Shown: positions 17,287 through 25,750, counted from the stretch's first letter. The stretch: DNA of 64,000 nt from Deferrivibrio essentukiensis (GCF_020480685.1 NZ_JAJAFU010000007.1:20117-84116); one strand, 5' to 3'. Notes: generated by a model from the letters alone, not told the origin. Translations and numbers: made by a program.

Positions 17287-18144
17287 ATGAAAAAGTTTAT
17301 AGATTTTTTAAAGATGATAAAAATAGAGCATTCTGTTTTTGCACTCCCTTTTGCATTTACTGCAGCGGTGATTGCCGCAAATGGTCTGCCTGCTTTAGAT
17401 AAAGTGATTTGGATAATAGTTGCTATGGTTGGTGCAAGAACCGGAGCAATGGGGCTAAATAGGGTTATAGATGCGGAAATAGACCGTAAAAATCCGAGAA
17501 CTGCAAACAGAGAGATCCCCGCAGGAAAGATTAAAAAAAGTGAAGCGACTTTATATATAATAATAAGTTTTGTAGTTTACGAATTTGCAACATTTATGCT
17601 TAACAACCTTTGTTTTATACTTTCTCCGATACCTCTTTTGATATTTATTTTATATTCATACACAAAAAGGTTTACAGCCTTGTGTCACATAATCCTCGGT
17701 ATAGCTTTGGGACTTGCCCCTATAGGTGCATGGGTTGCGATAAGTGGAGATTTAAACTTTGGGATAGTTTTGATGGGGATTGCCGTACTTTTTTGGGTTG
17801 CAGGCTTTGACATTATTTATGCCTTACAGGATATCGATTTTGATAGACAGGAAAACCTTCATTCCATTCCTCGTTATTTGGGTATTGAGTATTCACTAAT
17901 ATTGTCAAGAGTATTTCATTTGGTTGCATTTTTTGTTTTTATCTATCTATATAAATATTTCAATATGGGTTATCTATATTTGTTAGGTATAATTATTTGT
18001 GGAATATTTATGTTTTATCAGCATAGACTTATTAGTAAAGATGATTTGTCCCGAGTAAATATTGCTTTTTTCAACTTAAATGCCTACATTAGCCTTACGG
18101 TTTTTGTTTTTACCTTTTTGGATGTTATTTTAATAAGAGGATAA
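17287..18144 (+). CDS. UbiA/MqnP-like polyprenyltransferase
   Basis: A 285-residue membrane protein with about eight helices. The first aspartate-rich motif is NRVIDAEIDRKNPRTANREIP and the second DIIYALQDIDFDRQENLHSIP; together they bind the prenyl diphosphate through magnesium. It attaches a polyprenyl tail to an aromatic quinone precursor. With ubiX next to it, and in organisms of this type, the futalosine menaquinone route (MqnP) is more likely than ubiquinone, but no mqn gene is in the window to prove it. The start is the ATG at 17287; a TTG four codons earlier lies inside hemH. Confidence 0.85.
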   Translation: MKKFIDFLKMIKIEHSVFALPFAFTAAVIAANGLPALDKVIWIIVAMVGARTGAMGLNRVIDAEIDRKNPRTANREIPAGKIKKSEATLYIIISFVVYEFATFMLNNLCFILSPIPLLIFILYSYTKRFTALCHIILGIALGLAPIGAWVAISGDLNFGIVLMGIAVLFWVAGFDIIYALQDIDFDRQENLHSIPRYLGIEYSLILSRVFHLVAFFVFIYLYKYFNMGYLYLLGIIICGIFMFYQHRLISKDDLSRVNIAFFNLNAYISLTVFVFTFLDVILIRG

Positions 18145-18720
18145 ATGAGAAGATTTTTTGTAGGGATTACGGGAGCAAGTGGCTCCCTTTACGGTCTTAG
18201 GTTAATTAGTGAACTTGCTTCTTACGAAAATAATGAGGTTTACGTAAGTATTACTCCGGACGGAGAGACAAATTTAAAGATTGAAACAGGTATTGAAGAC
18301 CTTGATGAAATTAAAAGTAAAATAACAGCAAAATCAAATGTCGAGTTTGTTGATTATAGAGATTTTGCAGCTCCTGTTTCCAGTGGGAGTTTTAAAGTAG
18401 ATTCTTACATAATTATTCCTGCTTCAATGGGTTGCATAGGAAGGATAGCATCCGGCGTGAGTTCTAATCTTATAGAAAGATGTGCTGATGTGGCTTTAAA
18501 AGAGAGGCGAAAGCTTGTAATAGTATTCAGAGAAGCTCCACTTAATACTATTCATTTGAAAAATCTTTTGGAATTATCAAGAGCTGGTGCAATTATTTTA
18601 CCTGCTGCACCCGCATTTTATCATGAACCTAAATCGATTGATGATTTAATTGACTTTATTGTTGGGAAAATATTTGATATAATAAATATAGAGCACTCTT
18701 TATTTAAAAGATGGAACTAA
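18145..18720 (+). CDS. ubiX: flavin prenyltransferase UbiX
   Basis: A 191-residue flavoprotein that makes prenylated FMN, the cofactor of UbiD-type decarboxylases. The FMN-binding start VGITGASGSLYGLRL, the IIPASMGCIGRIASGVSSNL block and the REAPLNTIHLKNLLELSRAGAIILPAAPAFYH segment are all conserved. It starts directly after the stop of the prenyltransferase gene. Its partner decarboxylase is not in this window. Confidence 0.95.
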   Translation: MRRFFVGITGASGSLYGLRLISELASYENNEVYVSITPDGETNLKIETGIEDLDEIKSKITAKSNVEFVDYRDFAAPVSSGSFKVDSYIIIPASMGCIGRIASGVSSNLIERCADVALKERRKLVIVFREAPLNTIHLKNLLELSRAGAIILPAAPAFYHEPKSIDDLIDFIVGKIFDIINIEHSLFKRWN

Positions 18721-18736
18721 TACTAAAGGGGGTAAG

Positions 18737-19147
18737 ATGAAAGTTATTTGTTCAAAGTGTGGGGTTGATTTCTTTGTAAAGGATAAAAAGCGCTTTTCAT
18801 GTCCGTCCTGTTCTCAGGAATTTGACTTGAAATCTAAAGACGATCAGTTTGAGGTTAAAACATTAAATGGGATAATTTTCCCCGAATTAAATTATGAAGA
18901 TATCAAACGTGGTATATTAGATGGAAAATTTCTGTCGGTTGATTTTGTAAAATCAAATTTTAAGCCTTGGATGAAATTGAAAGATTCCGAATTTGGTTCA
19001 TTATTTAAGAGTGGAGCTGAAAAGGTGAGCTCAGGTAAAAGTAGTGCATGGCTTTGGTTTTTTCTACTTTCGCTTGGGGTAAATATGCTGTTGTTATTTT
19101 TTATATATCTTCAGAAACTAAAAATAGACTCATTACTTGGAAATTAG
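18737..19147 (+). CDS. zinc-ribbon membrane-anchored protein of unknown function
   Basis: A 136-residue protein. Residues 1-30 form a zinc ribbon with CSKCG and CPSCS knuckles, like the MJ0042-type zinc finger. Residues 42-88 (LNGIIFPELNYEDIKRGILDG through WMKLKDSEFGSLF) resemble the GYF-2 type domain that often follows this finger in deltaproteobacterial gliding and regulatory proteins. One membrane helix (about 106-126, WLWFFLLSLGVNMLLLFFIYL) lies near the C-terminus. Function unknown. It begins a four-gene run (to 20861) with a good GGGGG-type ribosome site at 18727-18731. Confidence 0.65.
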   Translation: MKVICSKCGVDFFVKDKKRFSCPSCSQEFDLKSKDDQFEVKTLNGIIFPELNYEDIKRGILDGKFLSVDFVKSNFKPWMKLKDSEFGSLFKSGAEKVSSGKSSAWLWFFLLSLGVNMLLLFFIYLQKLKIDSLLGN

Positions 19148-19156
19148 GAGGATACT

Positions 19157-19603
19157 ATGGAAAAAGATAAGAATTTTGAATGGATTAAGGAGAAATTAAA
19201 TAAGGGGAAAGAAGAGTTAGTTAAATTTACTAAAATTAGCAAAGTCAAGATAGAAATTGCCTCTACAAAAAAGAAAATGGATGAAAAATTTAAAAACTTA
19301 GGACTTAAAGTTTATCAAATGAGCAAAGAAGGGGAAATTTTACCGGAAACCCTTGAATTAGATTTTGAAAAGATAAAAGAGCTTGAAAATTCTATTGCAG
19401 AACTTGAAGAGTTTATTAATGAGTTGAGAGAAAAAGGTTTTAAAGAGGATGATGATTTGGATGCTGATGATAAAAGTGAAGATATAGTTGAGCCTGATGA
19501 AGTTATTTTGGAGCAAACTGAAGAAATTGTAGAAGTAAATGTGAACGAAGAAGCTACAATTGATGCAGAGGAAGCCAAAGAAGATGGGGAGAAAAATAAA
19601 TAA
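19157..19603 (+). CDS. acidic coiled-coil protein of unknown function
   Basis: A 148-residue soluble protein. Residues 1-50 are Lys-rich, residues 55-100 form a heptad-like coiled coil (IKELENSIAELEEFINELRE), and the C-terminal third is very acidic and low in complexity (EDDDLDADDKSEDIVEPDE and similar). There is no signal peptide, cysteine or catalytic motif. AGGAGG lies just before the ATG. Its stop overlaps the HDOD gene start (TAATG), so the two are probably translated together. Function unknown. Confidence 0.6.
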   Translation: MEKDKNFEWIKEKLNKGKEELVKFTKISKVKIEIASTKKKMDEKFKNLGLKVYQMSKEGEILPETLELDFEKIKELENSIAELEEFINELREKGFKEDDDLDADDKSEDIVEPDEVILEQTEEIVEVNVNEEATIDAEEAKEDGEKNK

Positions 19604-20421
19604 TGGGTCATATTAGTTACGAAAAGATAAAAGAACTTCCGCCAATGCCTCAAATTGCAAAAAAGGTAATTGATCTGCTGGAAGACCCGGATTTTAGTTT
19701 TGCGGAGCTTGTAAGGATAATATCAAAGGACGCCAATATAACTGTTGCAATTTTAAAGCTGGCAAATTCAGCCTTTTATTCTCCCAAAAATGAGATTGTA
19801 AACCTTACTCAGGCGATGTCATATTTAGGAGTAAAGGCGATAAAAAGCCTTGTTATCTCTCTGTCCACAAAATCTCTCTTTAATCATGGCAGAGTTAACT
19901 TGATTGACCAGAAATTATGGGAACATTCCGTTGCTACTGCGATTATGTCAAGGTTGATAATGTTGAAAGTGGATAAAAAATTGGTGGAAGAGGCTTTCTT
20001 ACTTGGGCTTATCCATGATTTGGGTGTTTCCGTAATGAAGATGAATATTGATAATTACGATGATATTCTTCAGGAAGTTTTTAATGAAAAGTTAAACTTA
20101 TTGGATTTGGAAAATGATAGGGTAGGGTTTAATCATGCTCAGGTTGGCTCTGAAGTTATGAAATATTGGAACATGCCAGAGCTTTATCAGGATGTAGTTT
20201 TAAACCACCACACTCCGGAAAATTCTGAAAATACATCTTTAGTATATGTTTTATATATAGCTAATAATGTATTAAAAGAGCTTGGAATCGGAATAGGTGG
20301 ATATAATGAAAATTTTACAGAGTGTCTTGAAAAAATTGGACTTGACTTGGAAAACTTTGAAGAGATAAAAGTAATGTTTACAGAAGTTTATAAATCTGAG
20401 AAGGAGCTATTTGCTATATGA
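19603..20421 (+). CDS. HDOD domain protein
   Basis: A 272-residue protein that is essentially one HDOD domain, the metal-less or degenerate relative of HD phosphohydrolases used as a signalling adaptor. Visible blocks: LPPMPQIAKKVIDLLEDPDFS (start of the fold), ANSAFYSP, IKSLVISLSTKSLF, HSVATAIMSRL, LGLIHDLGVSVM (the His-Asp pair is present here) and VLNHHTPENS. No receiver, GGDEF or EAL partner is fused. It overlaps the genes on both sides, so it belongs to the operon of unknown genes. Confidence 0.85.
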   Translation: MGHISYEKIKELPPMPQIAKKVIDLLEDPDFSFAELVRIISKDANITVAILKLANSAFYSPKNEIVNLTQAMSYLGVKAIKSLVISLSTKSLFNHGRVNLIDQKLWEHSVATAIMSRLIMLKVDKKLVEEAFLLGLIHDLGVSVMKMNIDNYDDILQEVFNEKLNLLDLENDRVGFNHAQVGSEVMKYWNMPELYQDVVLNHHTPENSENTSLVYVLYIANNVLKELGIGIGGYNENFTECLEKIGLDLENFEEIKVMFTEVYKSEKELFAI

Positions 20422-20861
20422 GACTACTAAGATTGTTTTTGTATTTTACGCTAACACTTTTTATGTTGTCCTGTAGTCTCACATTTCCTTATAAAACATC
20501 GAAGTCACTCAGGGAAACTTATGCGCATGTGGTTTCAGGAGATGGTATCAAGTTTTATTACAATATAGGTAAAAATGGAAATTTAGATATATCAATTAAG
20601 AATGTTTCAGGTTTGATGTATAAAACCCTGGATCTTGACGTTAGTGATAATACGGGGAAATTGAATGTATATAAGAGTTATGTCAATGTTAAAAATTTGG
20701 GAGTAAGAAATCTGAATATAACGCTTAATGACAATACTAAATTTGTCAGAATTAAATATACATATTTACCCGTCAAGGAAGACTCATTTTTAAATCCAAA
20801 CTATGGGTTTGAAGATTTGCCTGACATAAGTGGAAATGCAACATTACTTATAAAATATTAA
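20418..20861 (+). CDS. small lipoprotein of unknown function
   Basis: A 147-residue protein with a lipoprotein signal: RLLRLFLYFTLTLFMLSC places the lipid-bearing Cys at residue 19. The mature part looks beta-rich with repeated Asn/Asp/Lys stretches (NVKNLGVRNLNITLNDN), suggesting an Ig-like or beta-sandwich fold. No enzyme motif. The ATG overlaps the HDOD stop (ATGA). It is the last gene before the bidirectional terminator. Confidence 0.65.
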   Translation: MRLLRLFLYFTLTLFMLSCSLTFPYKTSKSLRETYAHVVSGDGIKFYYNIGKNGNLDISIKNVSGLMYKTLDLDVSDNTGKLNVYKSYVNVKNLGVRNLNITLNDNTKFVRIKYTYLPVKEDSFLNPNYGFEDLPDISGNATLLIKY

Positions 20862-20886
20862 AAGGCGGTTAAAACCGCCTTTTTTT
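20861..20886. terminator. bidirectional intrinsic terminator
   Basis: AAAGGCGGTT and its complement form a ten-base stem (20861-20870 / 20873-20882) followed by a T run on the plus strand; the A run on the other side gives a T run for the minus-strand cytochrome gene. It sits between convergent genes. Confidence 0.85.
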
Positions 20887-21226
20887 ATCCGCATGTTTCA
20901 GGTGTGTCTGAATCAAGTCCGTGATCTTTCAAATACACTCTGATATTTTCATAAACTTTATCGCTTAAGTTAATTTTTTCAAGCTCACCATTTTTATGAT
21001 ACCTTTTGAGCCCGGCCATATCGTTATTAAACATTGATAGCCATTGAGCACCTGTATAAGACATAGGTGTAATGACCTTTACCCCCTCAATGTTACCTTT
21101 GTGACACTCTTTGTAACAATACTTTTTAAACTTTCTTCTACCATCCTTTGAGTTTGCCGCAAAAGCACTAGTAACCATAAGAGCAACCATTACCAAAACA
21201 AAAAAAAGTGTGATGCTTCTTTTCAT
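20885..21226 (-). CDS. small periplasmic c-type cytochrome with CX3CH heme motif
   Basis: A 113-residue exported protein: signal peptide at residues 1-23 (FFVLVMVALMVTSAFA), then one probable heme site, C-Y-K-E-C-H (Cys37, Cys41, His42). The spacing is three residues between the cysteines instead of two. The flanks KFKKYC and KG, then ITPMSYTGAQWLSMF, fit a small mono-heme class I cytochrome family in which Met55 could be the sixth ligand. A further Cys is at the C-terminus (ETCG). If the variant motif does take heme, a special maturation enzyme may be needed. Likely periplasmic electron carrier; partner unknown. Confidence 0.7.
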   Translation of the reverse strand: MKRSITLFFVLVMVALMVTSAFAANSKDGRRKFKKYCYKECHKGNIEGVKVITPMSYTGAQWLSMFNNDMAGLKRYHKNGELEKINLSDKVYENIRVYLKDHGLDSDTPETCG

Positions 21227-21262
21227 AAAAGCCTCCTTTAATAAATTTATTGCAAATGCAAG

Positions 21263-21877
21263 TTATTTTTCATAAATGTGCATAAAGACAGGGTATTTCC
21301 TTTCATTGCCATTTACCAACTTATTTATTATATAAGGTACTGTTGCCGAGATGAGCGTTAGTTTCAAGTCACTTACATATTCCTTTAATTCTTTCTGATT
21401 TATTCCGTTGTGAATTGCTGATTTATCAGGGTGATAACTTCCATCCTCCTCATCAAGGTCACAAATTATCAATTTGCCTGATTTTTTTAACAGAGAGGTT
21501 AGTTTGAAAAGTGCATCTTTTATGTTTTCAATATGGTGAAAAGTCATAAGGGTCATAATTGCATTATATTTTTCTTTAAGTAACTCTTCAGTGTTCGTTA
21601 TATCAAGGTGAATTGCGTTAATGTTAGGTATGTTGTGATCTAAAATTTTCTTTTTAAGTATTTCTATCATTTTGGCTGAATTGTCATACATATCTATCTG
21701 TTTTACATCGTTAACAAAATTTAGGCCCAAAAGCCCTGTCCCACAACCAAAATCGGCAATTACATGATCTTTATTCAGTTTACAAAGTCGTCTTATATTG
21801 TCTGCAATTATTTTTGCACGTTCAATGTGCATAGGATTTTCATCATATGTAACTGCTTTATAATCAAAGTTGTTCAT
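21263..21877 (-). CDS. class I SAM-dependent methyltransferase
   Basis: A 204-residue enzyme with motif I VIADFGCGTGLLGLNF (about residues 40-55), acidic motif II (IDMYDNSAKMIEIL), and motif III/post III TFHHIENIKDALFKLTSLLKKSGKLIICDLDEEDGS. This pattern matches small Methyltransf_11/25 proteins. Substrate unknown. The ATG at 21877 is chosen because GGGAG lies seven bases upstream; an in-frame start 24 bases earlier would bury it. It lies upstream of the cytochrome gene on the same strand, 36 bases apart, but no functional link is evident. Confidence 0.85.
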   Translation of the reverse strand: MNNFDYKAVTYDENPMHIERAKIIADNIRRLCKLNKDHVIADFGCGTGLLGLNFVNDVKQIDMYDNSAKMIEILKKKILDHNIPNINAIHLDITNTEELLKEKYNAIMTLMTFHHIENIKDALFKLTSLLKKSGKLIICDLDEEDGSYHPDKSAIHNGINQKELKEYVSDLKLTLISATVPYIINKLVNGNERKYPVFMHIYEK

Positions 21878-21936
21878 CCTTATCTCCCAATAAACATTCA
21901 AATTCTATACCATCTAAAAAAATTGTAAAGTAAAAC

Positions 21937-21965
21937 TTGAAGTTTTTGTGAAAATAATTTATAAG
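21937..21965 (+). promoter_or_regulatory. promoter of tRNA-Val
   Basis: TTGAAG (21937-21942) and TATAAG (21960-21965) with a 17-base spacer, ending 13 bases before the mature tRNA. Confidence 0.55.
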
Positions 21966-21978
21966 CTAAACTCATGAT

Positions 21979-22050
21979 AGGAACGTAGCTCAGTGGGAGA
22001 GCATTGCCTTGACGTGGCAAGGGTCAGGGGTTCGACCCCCCTCGTTCCTA
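21979..22050 (+). tRNA. tRNA-Val (anticodon GAC)
   Basis: A full cloverleaf: acceptor AGGAACG/CGTTCCT, D arm GCTC...GAGC, anticodon stem TTGCC/GGCAA with loop TTGACGT, T arm AGGGG-TTCGACC-CCCCT, discriminator A. The CCA end is not encoded. A run of eight T follows at once and can end transcription. Confidence 0.95.
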
Positions 22051-22127
22051 TTTTTTTTGTATTATCATTTTTGTCACTTTTTGGGCAAAGGTGCTTTAAA
22101 TTAATAAAACGGACAGATATGAAAAAT

Positions 22128-22148
22128 GGGGGCAAAGCCCCCTTTTTT
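22128..22148. terminator. intrinsic terminator after ugpC (bidirectional)
   Basis: GGGGGC-AAA-GCCCCC (22128-22142) is followed by six T on the plus strand and preceded by an A-rich stretch giving Ts on the minus strand. It lies just past the ugpC stop. Confidence 0.8.
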
Positions 22149-22152
22149 GATG

Positions 22153-23256
22153 TTAATAGATAGATTTCTCTGTTTCGGTATCAAATATATGCAAGTGATC
22201 CAAATTGAAAGTCATTTGAAGTTTTTCATCTACAGAAAAGATTCTTCTTCCTTCTGACTTGGCAATTAAATTTGTTCCGTAAAAATCCATATGGAGGCTT
22301 GTTTCGTTGCCGAGAGGTTCAACAATTTGAATAACCCCCTCAGTATTGTATAAAAATTTTCCTTTAGACTGTTCATGATCGTTTGATAAAAAGATATCTT
22401 CAGTTCTTAATCCCATGATAATTTTTTGCCCTTCTCTAATTTGGGCATCCTTTTTTTCAGGGATAGGTATTAATAATTTATCATTAAGTCTTATTTTGAG
22501 AGCACCGTTTTCATTTATTATTACCCCTTGACGAAGATTCATCGGAGGCGAGCCTATAAATCCTGCCACAAAAACATTTGCAGGGTTTTGGAAAATATCA
22601 AGGGGCGTACCTACCTGTTCAATGTATCCGTTTCTCATTATCACTATTCTGTCGGCAAGTGTCATAGCTTCTATTTGATCGTGCGTAACGTAAATTATTG
22701 TGTTTTGAACTTTTTGATGGAGTTGCTTTATTTCAAGCCTCATCTGAGTTCTGAGTTTTGCATCAAGATTAGATAAGGGCTCGTCAAAAAGATAAACTGC
22801 AGGTCTTCTGACAATTGCTCGTCCCATTGCAACTCTTTGACGCTGACCACCTGAAAGCTCATGAGGTTTTCTGTGGAGTAATTCTTTTAATTCTAATATT
22901 TCTGCTGCTTCGTTGACACGCTTGTCGATTTCATCCTTAGGCATCTTTCTTAATTTTAATCCAAATGCCATATTTTTGTAAACATTCATATGGGGATAAA
23001 GAGCGTAGTTTTGAAATACCATAGCCACATCTCTGTCTTTTGGAGCCAAATTATTTACTACTTTATTGTTAATTTCAATCGTACCACTTGATATTTCTTC
23101 GAGTCCTGCAATCATTCTTAGTACGGTTGACTTGCCACAGCCCGATGGCCCGACTAAAACGACAAATTCTTTGTCTTTGACTTCCAGGTTTATCCCGTGT
23201 ACAACCTCAAGATTGCCGTATTTTTTTACGACATCTTTTAATATTACATTTGCCAT
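22153..23256 (-). CDS. ugpC: sn-glycerol-3-phosphate ABC transporter ATPase UgpC
   Basis: A 367-residue ATPase of the MalK/UgpC class. Walker [10 protein letters not shown] (about 36-44), Q loop FQNYALYPHM, signature LSGGQRQRVAMGRAIVRRP, Walker B VYLFDEPLSNLDA and switch His in YVTHDQ. The C-terminal third is the TOBE/MOI regulatory domain (MGLRTEDIF, IQIVEPLGNETSLHM). It is divergent from ugpB-ugpA-ugpE, which lack an ATPase of their own. MalK-type ATPases can serve several importers, so a sugar partner is also possible, but position favours G3P import. Confidence 0.87.
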   Translation of the reverse strand: MANVILKDVVKKYGNLEVVHGINLEVKDKEFVVLVGPSGCGKSTVLRMIAGLEEISSGTIEINNKVVNNLAPKDRDVAMVFQNYALYPHMNVYKNMAFGLKLRKMPKDEIDKRVNEAAEILELKELLHRKPHELSGGQRQRVAMGRAIVRRPAVYLFDEPLSNLDAKLRTQMRLEIKQLHQKVQNTIIYVTHDQIEAMTLADRIVIMRNGYIEQVGTPLDIFQNPANVFVAGFIGSPPMNLRQGVIINENGALKIRLNDKLLIPIPEKKDAQIREGQKIIMGLRTEDIFLSNDHEQSKGKFLYNTEGVIQIVEPLGNETSLHMDFYGTNLIAKSEGRRIFSVDEKLQMTFNLDHLHIFDTETEKSIY

Positions 23257-23399
23257 AAATAAAAACTCCGTAAATTTTTATATAATGTTTAATATAATCT
23301 AACAGTTGAGGACTATAAAACAAAAAAATATTCTTATCCAGATTTTTTTTTAAAATGTTTAAAAAAAGTTTGTATTTTGAAAAAAATATGATTAAGTAG

Positions 23400-23412
23400 C
23401 CCTGTTACAGGG
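23400..23412. promoter_or_regulatory. inverted repeat in the ugpC/ugpB divergent region
   Basis: CCCTGT-T-ACAGGG has six-base arms around one base, 32 bases before the ugpB start. A possible operator for divergent control of the G3P importer; the binding protein is unknown. Confidence 0.35.
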
Positions 23413-23444
23413 TAAGTTTGTAATAAAATATCTTGGAGGAATGT

Positions 23445-24773
23445 ATGTCGTTTAAAAGAATTAGTTTAATTCTGACACTTGTTTTTGTGTTTAGTTTTAT
23501 TGAAAGCGCTTTTGCAAAGCCTATTGAAATTCATTGGTGGCATGCAATGCGTGGGTCTCGTGGAGAAGTAGTTCAGAAGATAGTTGACGATTTTAATAAG
23601 TCTCAATCTGACTACAAAGTTATTGCAACTTATAAAGGTGAATATGATGAAGTTCTCAATGCTGCAATAGCCGCGGTGCGTGCAGGGAAACAGCCTCATA
23701 TTATTCAAGTGTTTGAAGTTGGGACACAGACTATGATGATGTCAGGCATGGTTTATCCTGTATATAAGCTTATGGATGACTACGGATACAAAATAGACTG
23801 GTCAAGATACCTTCAGCCTGTTCTTTCATATTATGTAAATGAAGATAATAAGCTTATGTCTATGCCTTTTAACTCTTCTACGCCTGTTATGTATTATAAT
23901 GTAGATATGTTTAAAAAGGCAGGCATTGGCAGATTATCCAAAGAGAAGCCTATCACTTGGGACGAGCTTGGAGAGATTACTGAAAAGATAGCTAAGTTAG
24001 GTGTTAAGGGTGGACTTGTAACTGCATGGCAGTCATGGACACAAATTGAAAACTACAGTGCTATACATGATTTACCTTTTGCTACAAAGGCTAACGGATA
24101 CGAAGGGCTTGATGTTCAGCTTACAATAAATAATGACAAAGTAGTTAATCATATCGCAAGATTAAAGAAATGGATGGACGACGGCAATCGTTTCTTTTAC
24201 GGCGGTCAAAAGTATCAAGGGCCAAAATCTGAATTTATTGCTCAGAATGCAGGTGTATACATAGACTCTATTAGTGCTATTGCTAAACTTCAGAGCTCAG
24301 TAAAAGATTTTGAATGGGATATTGCTCCTCTTCCTGTCGAGTCATGGATGGCAGAGCCTCAAAATAGTATTATTGGTGGAGCTTCACTTTGGGTATTCAA
24401 GGGTAAAAAGAAAAATGAATACAAAGGTGTAGCAGCTTTTATGAAATATCTTGCTAATACTGACGTCCAGATTTTATGGCATAAAGAGACTGGTTATTTC
24501 CCAATTACTCTTGATGCGTATGAGAAGTTGAAGTCTGAAGGATACTATGAGAAGTATCCTTATCAGGAAGTAGGTATCAAACAGCTTACTCGTCGTAATC
24601 CTACAAAATCCTCAAGAGGTATTCGTTTGGGTTACTTTGTCCAAATTCGTAATATAATTAACGAAGAGTTAGAATTAGTGTGGAATGGCAAAAAAACTGC
24701 GAAAGAAGCTCTTGATTCTGCTGTTGAAAGAAGTAATATCAAATTAAGCGAATTTGCTAAGACATATAAGTAA
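23445..24773 (+). CDS. ugpB: sn-glycerol-3-phosphate-binding periplasmic protein UgpB
   Basis: A 442-residue exported solute-binding protein. Signal peptide 1-24 (FVFSFIESAFA), then IEIHWWHAMRGSRGEVVQKIVDDFN, which is the typical UgpB start. MPFNSSTPVMYYN and SIIGGASLWVFKGKKKNEYKGVAAFMKYLA are conserved cluster-B SBP blocks. It captures G3P or glycerophosphodiesters in the periplasm. Start is the ATG at 23445, close behind GGAGGA; an upstream in-frame TTG is inside that site. It heads ugpB-ugpA-ugpE-glpD-fusion; a strong hairpin follows it, which may keep its mRNA level above that of the permeases. Confidence 0.9.
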   Translation: MSFKRISLILTLVFVFSFIESAFAKPIEIHWWHAMRGSRGEVVQKIVDDFNKSQSDYKVIATYKGEYDEVLNAAIAAVRAGKQPHIIQVFEVGTQTMMMSGMVYPVYKLMDDYGYKIDWSRYLQPVLSYYVNEDNKLMSMPFNSSTPVMYYNVDMFKKAGIGRLSKEKPITWDELGEITEKIAKLGVKGGLVTAWQSWTQIENYSAIHDLPFATKANGYEGLDVQLTINNDKVVNHIARLKKWMDDGNRFFYGGQKYQGPKSEFIAQNAGVYIDSISAIAKLQSSVKDFEWDIAPLPVESWMAEPQNSIIGGASLWVFKGKKKNEYKGVAAFMKYLANTDVQILWHKETGYFPITLDAYEKLKSEGYYEKYPYQEVGIKQLTRRNPTKSSRGIRLGYFVQIRNIINEELELVWNGKKTAKEALDSAVERSNIKLSEFAKTYK

Positions 24774-24800
24774 TTAATTTAAAATATTAAATATGAAATA

Positions 24801-24836
24801 TATGAGGGCGCCATTTGAAAAATAGGCGCCCTCATA
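24801..24836 (+). other. intercistronic mRNA hairpin between ugpB and ugpA
   Basis: TATGAGGGCGCC (24801-24812) pairs perfectly with 24825-24836 around a 12-base loop. No T run follows, so it looks like a stabilising or processing stem-loop protecting the ugpB message, as seen after binding-protein genes of other importers. Confidence 0.75.
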
Positions 24837-24852
24837 ATTGGGAAAGGTTGCT

Positions 24853-25746
24853 ATGTTAAGAAAACGCTCATATTTTAAGTCAAAAGGGTTAGCTTACTTA
24901 TTAGTGCTGCCTCAAATAATTATTACTGCAACATTTTTTTATTGGCCTGCTATACGCGGTATTGTTTCCTCTTTTATGAGGTCAGATCCTTTTGGATTAA
25001 AAAGCACTTTTATATGGTTTGATAATTATATCAATCTTTTTAAAGACCCTTTATATTTAAAATCTATAGTTATAACTCTGATTTTTAGCGGCTCTGTTGC
25101 GCTGCTTTCCATATCTTGCGGTCTGTTTTTGGCCTCTATGGCAAATAGGGCCTTACGCTTTACCGCACTTACCAGGACTTTGTTAATATGGCCTTATGCT
25201 GTTGCGCCTGCTATTTCAGGTATATTATGGCTTTTTTTGTTGCACCCATCATATGGTGTTGTTGCAATCTGGTTAAACAGAGTATTCGGGCTAAATTGGA
25301 ACCCTCTGCTTTCAAGTAGGGATGCTATGTTAATGGTTGTATTAGCAAGTTCTTGGAAAAATATTAGCTATAACTTTGTATTTTTTCTTGCAGGGTTACA
25401 AGCAATACCAAAATCGCTTATTGAGGCAGCTGCTATGGATGGTGCTAGCCCTTTCAGACGATTTTGGAGTATTACTTTTCCATTATTGTCACCAACAATG
25501 TTTTTTGTTACGGTTATGACTATTATTTTTTCTTTCTTTGAATCATTTGGTGTTATTCATGCTGTTACTCAAGGTGGTCCTGGTGGTTCTACAAACATTT
25601 TGGTATATAAAGTTTATCAAGATGGTTTTATAGGGCTAAACCTTGGTTCATCTTCCGCACAATCGGTTGTATTGATGCTGCTAATAGTTTTCATTACAAT
25701 ATTACAATTTAAATTTGTTGAACGTAAAGTTCAATACACAGGGTAA
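24853..25746 (+). CDS. ugpA: sn-glycerol-3-phosphate ABC transporter permease UgpA
   Basis: A 297-residue inner-membrane protein with six helices. The first helix follows SKGLAYLLVLPQIIITATFFYWPAI; the EAA loop reads EAAAMDGASPFRRFWSITFPLLSP (about residue 200), the contact point for the ATPase. Start is the ATG at 24853 with AAAGG five bases upstream; an in-frame TTG 15 bases earlier touches the preceding hairpin. It pairs with UgpE. Confidence 0.9.
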   Translation: MLRKRSYFKSKGLAYLLVLPQIIITATFFYWPAIRGIVSSFMRSDPFGLKSTFIWFDNYINLFKDPLYLKSIVITLIFSGSVALLSISCGLFLASMANRALRFTALTRTLLIWPYAVAPAISGILWLFLLHPSYGVVAIWLNRVFGLNWNPLLSSRDAMLMVVLASSWKNISYNFVFFLAGLQAIPKSLIEAAAMDGASPFRRFWSITFPLLSPTMFFVTVMTIIFSFFESFGVIHAVTQGGPGGSTNILVYKVYQDGFIGLNLGSSSAQSVVLMLLIVFITILQFKFVERKVQYTG

Positions 25747-25750
25747 AATT

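Noticed and set aside
23257..23444. Pho box upstream of ugpB
   Set aside because: Only one GTTACA is present; there is no repeat at 11-base spacing like those at pstS and phoU.
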